Assembly (NCBI RefSeq): GCF_030285665.1 | Contig: NZ_CP127295.1 | Span: 5,518,001-5,582,000 of the forward strand | Reading direction: 5' to 3' | DNA length: 64,000 nucleotides | DNA from: Amycolatopsis mongoliensis | GTDB lineage: Bacteria > Actinomycetota > Actinomycetes > Mycobacteriales > Pseudonocardiaceae | Part shown: piece after piece, positions 53,336 through 60,380 of the stretch | Position numbering within the stretch: the stretch's first letter is position 1 | How the letters are laid out: each line of letters begins with the position of its first letter | Notes under the pieces: generated by a model | The model's input: only the letters and a program-made list of their open reading frames with translations | Told to the model about the DNA's origin: nothing | Databases searched by the model: none | Program-made: the position numbers and the translations under genes

Positions 53336-54415
53336 TTAGCGGGTCCGCACGACCTGGCCGCGGAACACGGCGTCGAGGTCGTAGCGGGCCGGCTCGTCCA
53401 GCTGGCCGTAGTCGCAGGACGCGGGTTCGCGGTCCGGCCGCCACCGCACGAACCGCGCGTTGTGGCGGAAGCGCGACGGCATGCCGCCTTCGGTGTTCTC
53501 GTAGGCGACTTCGACGACGCGCTCGGGCCGCAGCGGCACCCATTCGTGCTCGGTGGCGCGCCAGCGGGTGATCCCGCCGGGGATCCGCTGGGCCTCGCCG
53601 GTGGCCTTCCCGCCCCAGGGGTGGTCCTCGCCGTCGGTGACCAGCGGCGCGAGCTCTTCGGCGAGTTCGCGCCGGCGTTCCTTGGGGAACGACCCGACGG
53701 TGCCGACGTGGTGCAGCACTCCCTTCTCGTCGTGCAGGCCGAGCAGGAACGACCCGACGAGTTCGCCGGGGCCGCCGTCGACGTGCCAGCGCAGGCCGGC
53801 CAGGACGCAGTCCGCGGTGCGCAGGTGCTTGTACTTCTGGAGGACGCGCTTGCCCGGCGTGTACGGCTCGTCCAGGGGCTTGCCGATGACGCCGTCGAGG
53901 CCCGCGCCCTCGAACAGCTCGAACCAGTGCCGGGCGGTGGCGGGGTCGGAGGTGGCCGGGGTGAGCGCGAACCGGTCGCCGGCCAGCTCGACGAGCCGGT
54001 CGCGGCGGGCCGACGTCGGCTCGTCGAGCAGGGACTCGTCGTCCAGGGCGAGCAGGTCGAAGGCGACGAACTCGGCCGGCTGCTCGGCGGCCAGCAGCGT
54101 GATGCGGCTTTCGGCGGGGTGGATCCGCTCGGTGAGCGCGTCGAAGTCCAGCCGGCCACCGCGCGCGACGACGAGCTCGCCGTCCAGCACGACCCGCGGC
54201 GGCAGGGTTTCCCGCAGCCGGGCGACGGCTTCGGGGAAGTACCGGTTCAGCGGTTTTTCCGCGCGGGACTGCAGGTACAGCTCGTCGCCGTCCTTGAAGA
54301 CGATGCAGCGGAAGCCGTCCCACTTCGGCTCGAACAGCAGGCCGCCGGAGTCCGGGATGGCCTTCGCGGGCTTGGCGAGCATCGGCTTCAGCGGCGGCTG
54401 CAGCGGTAGGGGCAT
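53336..54415 (-). CDS. ligC: ATP-dependent DNA ligase (LigC-type)
   Basis: Seals nicks with ATP. The 359 residues contain the adenylation Lys in FEPKWDGFRCIV, ELYLQSRAEKPLNRYFPE, VVLDGELVVARGGRLDFDAL, FVAFDLLALDDESL, GVIGKPLDEPYTPGKR and KYKHLRTADCVL, then an OB-fold domain (GSFLLGLHDEKGVLHHVGTVGSF). No polymerase or nuclease domain is fused. ATG 54415 is the start. It is downstream of amaP with 26 bases between, possibly in the same transcript. Together with the polymerase at 42674 it suggests a split end-joining set. Confidence 0.92.
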   Translation of the reverse strand: MPLPLQPPLKPMLAKPAKAIPDSGGLLFEPKWDGFRCIVFKDGDELYLQSRAEKPLNRYFPEAVARLRETLPPRVVLDGELVVARGGRLDFDALTERIHPAESRITLLAAEQPAEFVAFDLLALDDESLLDEPTSARRDRLVELAGDRFALTPATSDPATARHWFELFEGAGLDGVIGKPLDEPYTPGKRVLQKYKHLRTADCVLAGLRWHVDGGPGELVGSFLLGLHDEKGVLHHVGTVGSFPKERRRELAEELAPLVTDGEDHPWGGKATGEAQRIPGGITRWRATEHEWVPLRPERVVEVAYENTEGGMPSRFRHNARFVRWRPDREPASCDYGQLDEPARYDLDAVFRGQVVRTR

Positions 54416-54441
54416 GCCCGCATTCTGCGGAACGGCGCGGC

Positions 54442-55041
54442 TCAGCGCACGCGTTTCGCCGCGCTCGTGTCGAGTTCGAGGCGCACGGCCGTGGGCAGGA
54501 CGTCGAGGCCGAGCGACTCCCGCGCCCTGGTCAGGACGCGCGCGTCGAGGTCTTCCCAGACGCCCTTGAGGTCGGTGCCCTCGTGCAGCCACAGCGTGAT
54601 GCGCAACGCCGGAGACGTCCGCGACCCGACCGCGCGGACCCGGGCGCGGCTGACGCCGTCCAGCTGTTCCGCGTCGGCCTGGACCGCGCCGGAGATCGCG
54701 GCGGCCGTGACGACCAGCTCCGCGCCCTCGGTGCTGTCGAGGTCGAGGTCGGGCCGCGGCTCCGGGCGCAGCGACCGCAGCGTCCCCCGCAGGCCGAGCA
54801 CGAACAGCAGGACGCCGAGCACGATCGCGACGATCCGGGCGGGCGTGGCGTGGCCGCCGAGCCAGTCGAGCGCGAGGGGGTCGAGCAGGGGCCGCCGGCC
54901 GCGGAACTCGCCGAGCACGCCGAAGCCGACCACCAGGGCGAGCACCCCGCCGGCCAGGGCCAGCAGCCCGACGAGGAACGTCAGCGTGCGTTCGCCCGCG
55001 TACGACCGGGAAAGGGCCTTCGTGGCGGCGGACTTGCTCAT
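54442..55041 (-). CDS. amaP: Alkaline-shock membrane anchor protein AmaP
   Basis: A 199-residue protein with two N-terminal helices (TLTFLVGLLALAGGVLALVVGFGVL and RIVAIVLGVLLFVLGLRGTL) and a cytosolic domain (ELVVTAAAISGAVQADAEQLDGVSRARVRAVG...) of the AmaP type, which tethers Asp23-like proteins to the membrane. ATG 55041 overlaps the stop of a 26-codon reading frame (ATGA). It is the last but one gene of the Asp23 cluster. It probably anchors the Asp23 proteins encoded upstream. Confidence 0.88.
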   Translation of the reverse strand: MSKSAATKALSRSYAGERTLTFLVGLLALAGGVLALVVGFGVLGEFRGRRPLLDPLALDWLGGHATPARIVAIVLGVLLFVLGLRGTLRSLRPEPRPDLDLDSTEGAELVVTAAAISGAVQADAEQLDGVSRARVRAVGSRTSPALRITLWLHEGTDLKGVWEDLDARVLTRARESLGLDVLPTAVRLELDTSAAKRVR

Positions 55042-55118
55042 GCGCGCACCTCGCTGACGCTCGGTGCCTGCTGAGCACGAAGCGCTGTGCTGGATGATTC
55101 ACTCGCGAGCTCGCTCAT
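55038..55118 (-). CDS. 26-residue micro-ORF coupled on both sides
   Basis: An ATG at 55118 overlaps the DUF6286 stop and the TGA overlaps the AmaP ATG, both as ATGA. The 26-residue product (starting MSELASESSST) is Ser/Ala-rich with no helix or family match. The perfect coupling on both ends argues that it is translated, either as a real small peptide, as a coupling device for AmaP, or as the remnant of a larger Asp23-type gene. Confidence 0.5.
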   Translation of the reverse strand: MSELASESSSTALRAQQAPSVSEVRA

Positions 55119-55651
55119 CGGCGGTCCTTGGGGGAGTCGACGACGACCGAGACCTTCGGCCGTCGCACGAGCGGGACGTCGTCGAGCAGCGCGGACACCG
55201 TCGCCAGCAGGCGCGGCCGCAGCTCGCCCTCGGTTTCGAGGGTGCTCTTCGCGCGGACGCGGATGCGGCGGGCGCTCGCGGTGACCGTCGCGCCCGCGAC
55301 GTTGTCCTGCGCGCGCACGGTGAGCCCGACCAGCCGGGCCAGCGAGCGCGGAGACGTCGACACGCTCACGTCGTCGGCCGGGTCGGTGAGCCGGACCGCG
55401 CGGTTCCCGGCGGCCAGCGCGCAGAGCAGCAGGACCAGGCCGGCGGCGGCGAGCACGCCGGCGCCGACGCGCACCGCGTAGGCGTCCCAGCCCAGCGACG
55501 CGAGTTCGGCCTGCCAGCGCGGCCACGGCACCAAGAGCGGTCCCGAACCGGGACGCCACCAGTGCCAGCCGACTTCGAGCGCGAGCAAGGCCCCGGCGGC
55601 CGCGATCGCCAGGCCGAGCAGGGTGGACAGGAGGCGGACGAGCGGGCGCAC
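55115..55651 (-). CDS. DUF6286-type membrane protein of the Asp23 cluster
   Basis: A 178-residue protein. Two N-terminal helices (LVRLLSTLLGLAIAAAGALLALEVG and AGVLAAAGLVLLLCALAAG) separated by a short Trp-rich loop, then a cytosolic alpha/beta domain (GLTVRAQDNVAGATVTASARRIRVRAKS...) similar to the Asp23/AmaP type. DUF6286 proteins occur only within such clusters. GTG 55651 starts two bases after the stop of the Asp23 gene (TAG). Membrane-tethered envelope-stress role is inferred from neighbours. Confidence 0.8.
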   Translation of the reverse strand: MRPLVRLLSTLLGLAIAAAGALLALEVGWHWWRPGSGPLLVPWPRWQAELASLGWDAYAVRVGAGVLAAAGLVLLLCALAAGNRAVRLTDPADDVSVSTSPRSLARLVGLTVRAQDNVAGATVTASARRIRVRAKSTLETEGELRPRLLATVSALLDDVPLVRRPKVSVVVDSPKDRR

Positions 55652-55653
55652 GG

Positions 55654-56004
55654 CTACCGCACCCTCGGCGGCACGTCCGGCAGGAGTGCGGACACCGTCA
55701 CGGCCAGGGTACGGACGTGGTAGCCGGTCAGCAGCTCGACCTCCTCGGTGACCTTCTCCCGCACGACGCCGACGACGGTCCGCACCGGCGCCGGGTACCC
55801 CACGGCGAGGTCGAGCGCGAGGTCGACGTCGTTGTCGAGGCCGCCGACCTTCGCCCTCGCGCCCTTCTTGCCGTCGCGCGTGGTGCCCGGGACCTGGTCG
55901 GCGGCGTGCTGGGCGACCTTGCGCACCACCGCGTGCGCGACGGTGAGGGTGCCGCGCTCGGCCGGTTCGGCGAGCTCCCGCGGCACGTCCAGGACGCGGC
56001 TCAC
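55654..56004 (-). CDS. Asp23/Gls24 family envelope stress protein (1)
   Basis: A 116-residue Asp23-domain protein (begins VSRVLDVPRELAEPAERGTLTVAHAVVRKVAQHAA). The domain core NDVDLALDLAVGYPAPVRTVVGVVREKVTEEVELLTGYHV is typical. In Gram-positives Asp23 proteins are abundant, membrane-associated through AmaP, and needed for envelope homeostasis. GTG 56004 overlaps the stop of the DUF2273 gene (GTGA). Its length is that of the single-domain form. Confidence 0.9.
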   Translation of the reverse strand: MSRVLDVPRELAEPAERGTLTVAHAVVRKVAQHAADQVPGTTRDGKKGARAKVGGLDNDVDLALDLAVGYPAPVRTVVGVVREKVTEEVELLTGYHVRTLAVTVSALLPDVPPRVR

Positions 56005-56177
56005 TTGTCGCGGCCCTTGCCGAAGAGCTCGCCGAGGTCGAGCTCGCCGTCGAGGACCCGGCCGGCGACCAGGCCGATGATGCCGACGGCCAGGGTCACC
56101 AGGAACGCGGTGAACCCCTGGGACGCGGCCAGGCCGAGGATCAGCCCGGCCAGGAGCCCGGTCTGCGTTGCGTTCAC
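56001..56177 (-). CDS. DUF2273-family small membrane protein
   Basis: A 58-residue protein with two short hydrophobic segments (GLLAGLILGLAASQGFTAFLVTLAVGIIGLVAGRVL) and an acidic end (DGELDLGELFGKGRDK), as in DUF2273 proteins that accompany Asp23 genes. GTG 56177 is chosen because GGAGG lies four bases upstream; an ATG in the -1 frame there is followed by a stop. It is the smallest conserved member of the cluster and may scaffold the membrane part. Confidence 0.85.
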   Translation of the reverse strand: MNATQTGLLAGLILGLAASQGFTAFLVTLAVGIIGLVAGRVLDGELDLGELFGKGRDK

Positions 56178-56215
56178 ATGTCCTCCTTGGACGGTTCGGA
56201 CTGCGGAAGGCGGGG

Positions 56216-56470
56216 TCACCGCACCCGGGGCGGACGACGGTGGCGGCGCCACCGTGCCAGGACGGCCGCGATCCCGCGCCGGTTGACGACGAAGCTGACC
56301 GGGGCGTCGTAGCGGGAGTCCACTTCGGACTCGGCGGGCTCTCGCGCGCGAAACCGCGCCAGGCCCTCGGCGAACTCCGCCGGGTCACCACCCACGTCCG
56401 GGTGGTGGGCGCGCACGAACTCCCGGAAGGCCGCTTTGCCCTCCGGGTCGTCCGTGCCGCGCCCGGTCAT
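56216..56470 (-). CDS. Small HPD-motif (J-domain-like) protein
   Basis: An 84-residue protein with EGKAAFREFVRAHHPDVGGDPAEFAEGLARFRA, which contains the HPD tripeptide and the following helix of a J-domain, but the first J-domain helix is short or missing. The second half (SRYDAPVSFVVNRRGIAAVLARWRRHRR) is basic and could bind a membrane or nucleic acid. ATG 56470 overlaps the stop of the Asp23 gene upstream. It may recruit DnaK, an inference from the motif only. Confidence 0.7.
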   Translation of the reverse strand: MTGRGTDDPEGKAAFREFVRAHHPDVGGDPAEFAEGLARFRAREPAESEVDSRYDAPVSFVVNRRGIAAVLARWRRHRRPPRVR

Positions 56471-56904
56471 TCCACCCGCGTCGATTCGGGTTCTTCGTCG
56501 CCGGGCAGGTGGATGTCGTTGACCGCGATGTTCACCTCGATCACCTCGAGGCCGGTGATCTGCTCGACCGCGGTGATCACGTTGCGCCGCACCGCGCGGG
56601 CGACGTCGGCGATGCGCGCGCCGTACTCCACGATGACGTCGAGGTCGATCGCCGTCTGCTTCTCGCCGACCTCCACCGCGACGCCGGCGGTCGTGACCGT
56701 GCCGGAGCCGGGGATCCGTTCGCGCAGGGCGCCGAGCGCGCGCGACACCCCGCCGCCGCCCAGGGTGTGCACCCCGGCGACCTCGCGGGCGGCCAGGCCG
56801 GCCACCTTCTGCACGACCAGTGACGAGATCGTGGTGCGGCCGGCGGCGCCCTCCTCGTTGAGCGGGGTCACCGTGCCGGGGCTTTCGGTCCGTTCCGGGT
56901 GCAT
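56467..56904 (-). CDS. Asp23/Gls24 family envelope stress protein (2)
   Basis: A 145-residue Asp23-domain protein: GRTTISSLVVQKVAGLAAREVAGVHTLGGGGVSRALGALRERIPGSG, then VAVEVGEKQTAIDLDVIVEYGARIADVARAVRRNVITAVEQITGLEVIEVNIAVNDIHLPGDE. ATG 56904 is preceded by GAGGAG at nine bases. It is followed by the J-like protein through an ATGA overlap. It probably forms the cytosolic layer of the Asp23/AmaP complex with the paralogue at 55654. Confidence 0.92.
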   Translation of the reverse strand: MHPERTESPGTVTPLNEEGAAGRTTISSLVVQKVAGLAAREVAGVHTLGGGGVSRALGALRERIPGSGTVTTAGVAVEVGEKQTAIDLDVIVEYGARIADVARAVRRNVITAVEQITGLEVIEVNIAVNDIHLPGDEEPESTRVE

Positions 56905-56993
56905 GCGTGCGGGCTCCTCTCGCGGCGGTCTCTCGCCCGTACGATGCCCGCGAAGAAGCAAACCTCACGCAAGGTCCCCCGATCGGGGGAACG

Positions 56994-57407
56994 TCAGCCG
57001 GGGTGGACGTCCACGACGTGCACGTTCACCGTCGTGGCGACGCCGAGCTGGCGGGACAGCTCCGCGGTGATCTCCTGCCGCAGCGCTTCGGCCGCCGCGT
57101 CGGCGGCGACGCCGAACCGGACCGACACCAGCACCTGCACCTCGCCGTCTTCGACCGCGACGGCCGAAACCCGCACCCCGCCGGGGGCCCGCTCGGCGGC
57201 GATCGCCGAGGCGAGCTGCGCGACGACGCTTTCGGTGACGCGCAGGCTGCCCGCCTCGCCGGGCACCTCGACCGCGGTGCGCCGGCCGCGCGCGACGGCG
57301 CGCAGCACGCGTTCGACCAGCCCGGGCGGGGTCGGCACCCGGCGCCGGGCCGCCGCGCGCACGGCGTCCCAGCGGGGATCCCGCTCCGGGTCCTGAAGCT
57401 CGGCCAT
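56994..57407 (-). CDS. Asp23-like protein with N-terminal helical extension
   Basis: A 137-residue protein. The first 55 residues are basic and helical (RDPRWDAVRAAARRRVPTPPGLVERVLRAVARG); the rest follows the Asp23 fold pattern (LRVTESVVAQLASAIAAERAPGGVRVSAVAVEDGEVQVLVSVRFG and a C-terminal VNVHVVDVHPG). ATG 57407 overlaps the sigma factor stop by one base (TGATG) with GGGAG upstream, so it is coupled to it. The basic extension could contact the sigma factor or the nucleoid. A third Asp23-type protein is unusual. Confidence 0.72.
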   Translation of the reverse strand: MAELQDPERDPRWDAVRAAARRRVPTPPGLVERVLRAVARGRRTAVEVPGEAGSLRVTESVVAQLASAIAAERAPGGVRVSAVAVEDGEVQVLVSVRFGVAADAAAEALRQEITAELSRQLGVATTVNVHVVDVHPG

Positions 57408-57967
57408 CACCGCTCCCTCAACTCGGCGAGCAGCGCCACCCTGGCCCGGTGCAGCCGCGAGCGCAAGGCGCCGACGTTCACGTCGAGCACGTCGGCGACC
57501 TCTTCGTAGCTCAGGCCCTCCAGTTCCCGCAGCACCAGCGGCACGCGCTGCGACACCTCCAGCCGGCCGATCGCGCGCAGCACCGCGTCGACCTCCTCGG
57601 CCCGCACGACGCGGCCTTCGGGGCCCGGATCGGCCCCGGCGAGCAGCGCACTGTCCAGAGTGGACCGACCATCGGGTTCCGGCGCGTCGAGCGAGATCGT
57701 GGGCCGGCGCCGCCGCAGCAGCGCGAGCGCGCTGTTGGTGACGACGCGGTAGAGCCAGGTCGACACCGCGGACTCGTGGCGGAAGGAGGCGAGGGAGCGC
57801 CACGCGGCCAGCCACGAGTCCTGCACGACGTCCTCGGCCTCGGCGGTGCTGCCGGTGATCCGCAGCGCGACGCGGTACATCCGGGGCGTGTGCCGCCGCA
57901 CGAGCGCGCCGAACGCGGCGTCGTCGCCGGCCGCGGCCCGGGTGAGCAGGTCGGCGTCGTCGCTCAC
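57407..57967 (-). CDS. ECF-type sigma factor
   Basis: A 186-residue sigma-70 family protein of the ECF group. Region 2 is FGALVRRHTPRMYRVALRITGSTAEAEDVVQDSWLAAWRSLASFRHESAVSTWLYRVVTNSAL; region 4 is VSQRVPLVLRELEGLSYEEVADVLDVNVGALRSRLHRARVAL. No anti-sigma gene is adjacent. GTG 57967 overlaps the reductase gene stop (GTGA). It probably drives the Asp23 cluster as part of an envelope-stress response; the promoter recognised cannot be identified here. Confidence 0.92.
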   Translation of the reverse strand: MSDDADLLTRAAAGDDAAFGALVRRHTPRMYRVALRITGSTAEAEDVVQDSWLAAWRSLASFRHESAVSTWLYRVVTNSALALLRRRRPTISLDAPEPDGRSTLDSALLAGADPGPEGRVVRAEEVDAVLRAIGRLEVSQRVPLVLRELEGLSYEEVADVLDVNVGALRSRLHRARVALLAELRER

Positions 57968-58701
57968 CCGGCGTCCCGGCGGTAGCGCAGGAACGTGAAG
58001 CCGTCCTCGACCAGGATCGACGCCAGCGCGAGCCGGCGCGGCACGGCGACCGGCCCCGCGGCGATCCGGGCCGCCGGCCCGGCCACCAGCAGCGGCGCGA
58101 CCGTCAGGCACAGCTGGTCGACGAGGTCGTCCGCGACGAGCCGGCCGAACAGCCGCGGCCCGCCCTCGCACGCGATGCGGCGCAGCCCGCGGGCGGCGAG
58201 CAGGTCGAGCGCGCGCCGGACGTCGACGTCGTCGTCGCCCGCGCGCAGGATCTCCGCCCCGGCGGCTTCGAGGGCGCCGGTCGGCGCGGTCTCCGTGGTC
58301 ACCACGATCGGGGGTACGACGGTTTCGGTGAACAGCCGCGACGCCGGGTCGAGGTCGGCGGTGCGGGTCACGACGGCGATCGGCGGGACGTTCCCGAAGC
58401 CGAGCCGGCGACGGCGCTCCAGCCGCTTCGGGCCCGCGACGACCCCGCGGTAGTCCTCCGCGCGAGCGGTCCCGGCCCCGACCAGGATCACGTCGGCGAG
58501 GTCGCGCCCGAGCAAGAAGACCTGCCGGTCGGCGGCGTGCGAAAGGCCCGCCGACGTCGCGTCCACCTCGACGGCGCCGTCGGCGCTCGCGACGAAGTTG
58601 ACCTGCACCCAGGGGCGCTCGAGGTGCTCCGGGTAGGCGTAGATCTCTTCGAGGTCCACTCCGGTCAGCTCGCCCGTCGCAAGGGGCCACACGATCCGCA
58701 C
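57964..58701 (-). CDS. RibD C-terminal-type reductase (pyrimidine reductase family)
   Basis: A 245-residue dihydrofolate reductase-fold protein similar to the reductase half of RibD and to actinobacterial pyrimidine reductases: VQVNFVASADGAVEVDATSAGLSHAADRQVFLLGRDLADVILVGAGTARAEDY and RIACEGGPRLFGRLVADDLVDQLCLTVAPLLVAG. It likely uses NADPH. GTG 58701 is the probable start with weak spacing. It heads the transcript containing the sigma factor and Asp23 genes, and is divergent from zapE. Confidence 0.85.
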   Translation of the reverse strand: MRIVWPLATGELTGVDLEEIYAYPEHLERPWVQVNFVASADGAVEVDATSAGLSHAADRQVFLLGRDLADVILVGAGTARAEDYRGVVAGPKRLERRRRLGFGNVPPIAVVTRTADLDPASRLFTETVVPPIVVTTETAPTGALEAAGAEILRAGDDDVDVRRALDLLAARGLRRIACEGGPRLFGRLVADDLVDQLCLTVAPLLVAGPAARIAAGPVAVPRRLALASILVEDGFTFLRYRRDAG

Positions 58702-58790
58702 GGGACAATCCCAGCACGGGCGTGAACTGCGTCTCGACCGGGGGACAGGCCCGCTCACCGGCACCCGCCGCGCGGATAGGCTCTGCGACC

Positions 58791-59810
58791 ATGCCCGCGC
58801 ACCTGGTGGACCGCCGACCCGAACTCGGCGCCGACGAGCTGATCACCGCGCTGGTGCCCCCGCCGCGCTTCGACGCCGTGCGGTTCGGGACGTACCTCCC
58901 GAACCCGGACGAGCCCAGCCAGGCCGCCGCGGTCGAGGCCTGCTCGGCGTTCGCCGCCGAGGTGGGCGCGCGCAAGGAGAAGAAGCGCTTCAAGCTCTTC
59001 GGCGGCTCCTCCGAGCCGGCCGGCCCGATGGGGCTCTACCTCGACGGCGGCTTCGGCGTCGGCAAGACCCACCTGCTCGCCTCGACCTGGCACGCGGCGC
59101 CCTCGCCCAAGGCCTACGGCACGTTCGTCGAGCTGACCCACCTGGTCGGCGCGCTGGGCTTCGCCGAGGCCGTGCGGCGGCTGTCGGAGCACCGGATCCT
59201 GGCGATCGACGAGTTCGAGCTGGACGACCCGGGCGACACCACCTTGGTCACGCGGCTGCTCCAGGAGCTCATGGACGCGGGCGTGTACATCGCGGCGACC
59301 TCGAACACACTGCCGGAGAAGCTCGGTGAGGGCCGGTTCGCCGCGGAGGACTTCCTGCGCGAGATCCAGTCGCTGTCGGCCCGCTTCGGCGTCGTGCGCG
59401 TCGACGGCCCCGACTACCGCCACCGCGGCCTGCCGGACGCGCCGCCCCCGGCTTCCCCGGACGTGCTGGAGGAGTCGGCCGCCGCGCACGCCGGGTCCAC
59501 TGTGGACGACTTCGACGCGTTGTGCGCGCACCTGGCCGAGCTGCACCCGTCGCGCTACGGGCGGCTGCTCGACGGCGTCACCCGCGTGCACCTGCGGGGC
59601 GTCCACCCGGCGCCGGACCAGAACGTCGCGCTGCGGCTGGTCGCCCTCGCCGACCGGCTCTACGACCGGGCCATCCCGGTCGTCGTCTCCGGCGAGCCGC
59701 TGCCGGCGCTGTTCACCGAGGAGATGGTGAACGGCGGCTACCGCAAGAAGTACCTGCGCGCGGTCAGCCGGCTGACCGCGCTGGCGCGCGACGCGGCACC
59801 GACCACGTGA
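58791..59810 (+). CDS. zapE: Cell division ATPase ZapE (AFG1-like)
   Basis: A 339-residue AAA-type ATPase that acts at the division ring in E. coli. Walker A is LDGGFGVGKTHLL, Walker B ILAIDEFELDDPGDT, with sensor TSNTLPEKLGEGRFAAEDFLREI and Arg-finger region. ATG 58791 has no Shine-Dalgarno; TAGGCT lies eight bases upstream, consistent with a leaderless message. The last 47 bases overlap the end of the PAP2 gene on the other strand. Actinobacterial role is presumably similar but not proven. Confidence 0.93.
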   Translation: MPAHLVDRRPELGADELITALVPPPRFDAVRFGTYLPNPDEPSQAAAVEACSAFAAEVGARKEKKRFKLFGGSSEPAGPMGLYLDGGFGVGKTHLLASTWHAAPSPKAYGTFVELTHLVGALGFAEAVRRLSEHRILAIDEFELDDPGDTTLVTRLLQELMDAGVYIAATSNTLPEKLGEGRFAAEDFLREIQSLSARFGVVRVDGPDYRHRGLPDAPPPASPDVLEESAAAHAGSTVDDFDALCAHLAELHPSRYGRLLDGVTRVHLRGVHPAPDQNVALRLVALADRLYDRAIPVVVSGEPLPALFTEEMVNGGYRKKYLRAVSRLTALARDAAPTT

Positions 59811-60330
59811 GCAGCACGACGGCGACCGCGAACAGCGTCCCCCCGGCGACGTCGGTGAGGTAGTGGTAGCCGAGGCCGACCAGCCCGGCCGTGGCCGCGA
59901 GCAGCGCCACCGCGCTCAGCACGATGACGAACACCTTGCGCGTGACGAGCACGAGCACCGTCAGCACCGCGACCAGGCTCACCGTGTGCCCGCTCGGGTA
60001 GACGAGGGTGTCGTTCTTCCACCGGTCGTAGAGCGGCTTCAGCAGCCAGCCCGTCAGCAGGATCGCCAGCAGCGGCGCGCCGAGCGCGAGCGCGGCGTCG
60101 GCCCGCCGCCCGCCGCGCAGGCACAGGACGACGGCGAGGACCCCCAGCGCGATCACGACGTACGGCTCGGTCGGGAAGACCAGCGCGCGCAGCACGCCGG
60201 GGCTCAGGTGCGCCGTCCAGCCGGCGACCGTCGCGTCCACGGCGCCGGGCGACGTCCCGCCGGCGAACGGCAGCCCCAGCAGCACCGCGAGCAGTCCGCA
60301 CACCGCGGCCGGCACCCACAACGTCCTCAC
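59764..60330 (-). CDS. PAP2-family phosphatase
   Basis: A 188-residue membrane protein with about five helices and the three-part PAP2 signature: KPLYDRWKNDTLVYPSGHTVSLVAVLTV (KxxxxxxRx, PSGH) and LVGLGYHYLTDVAGG (the GxxYxxD-type His-Asp motif). It probably dephosphorylates a lipid such as undecaprenyl pyrophosphate. GTG 60330 is the best start but lacks a good ribosome-binding site. The coding end overlaps zapE by 47 bases in convergent orientation. Confidence 0.9.
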   Translation of the reverse strand: MRTLWVPAAVCGLLAVLLGLPFAGGTSPGAVDATVAGWTAHLSPGVLRALVFPTEPYVVIALGVLAVVLCLRGGRRADAALALGAPLLAILLTGWLLKPLYDRWKNDTLVYPSGHTVSLVAVLTVLVLVTRKVFVIVLSAVALLAATAGLVGLGYHYLTDVAGGTLFAVAVVLLTWSVPRRAPARSAG

Positions 60331-60380
60331 CCGCGTGAGAATAACCGTGACCTCGTGATGCACCCGTTCGCCGCGGGCGG

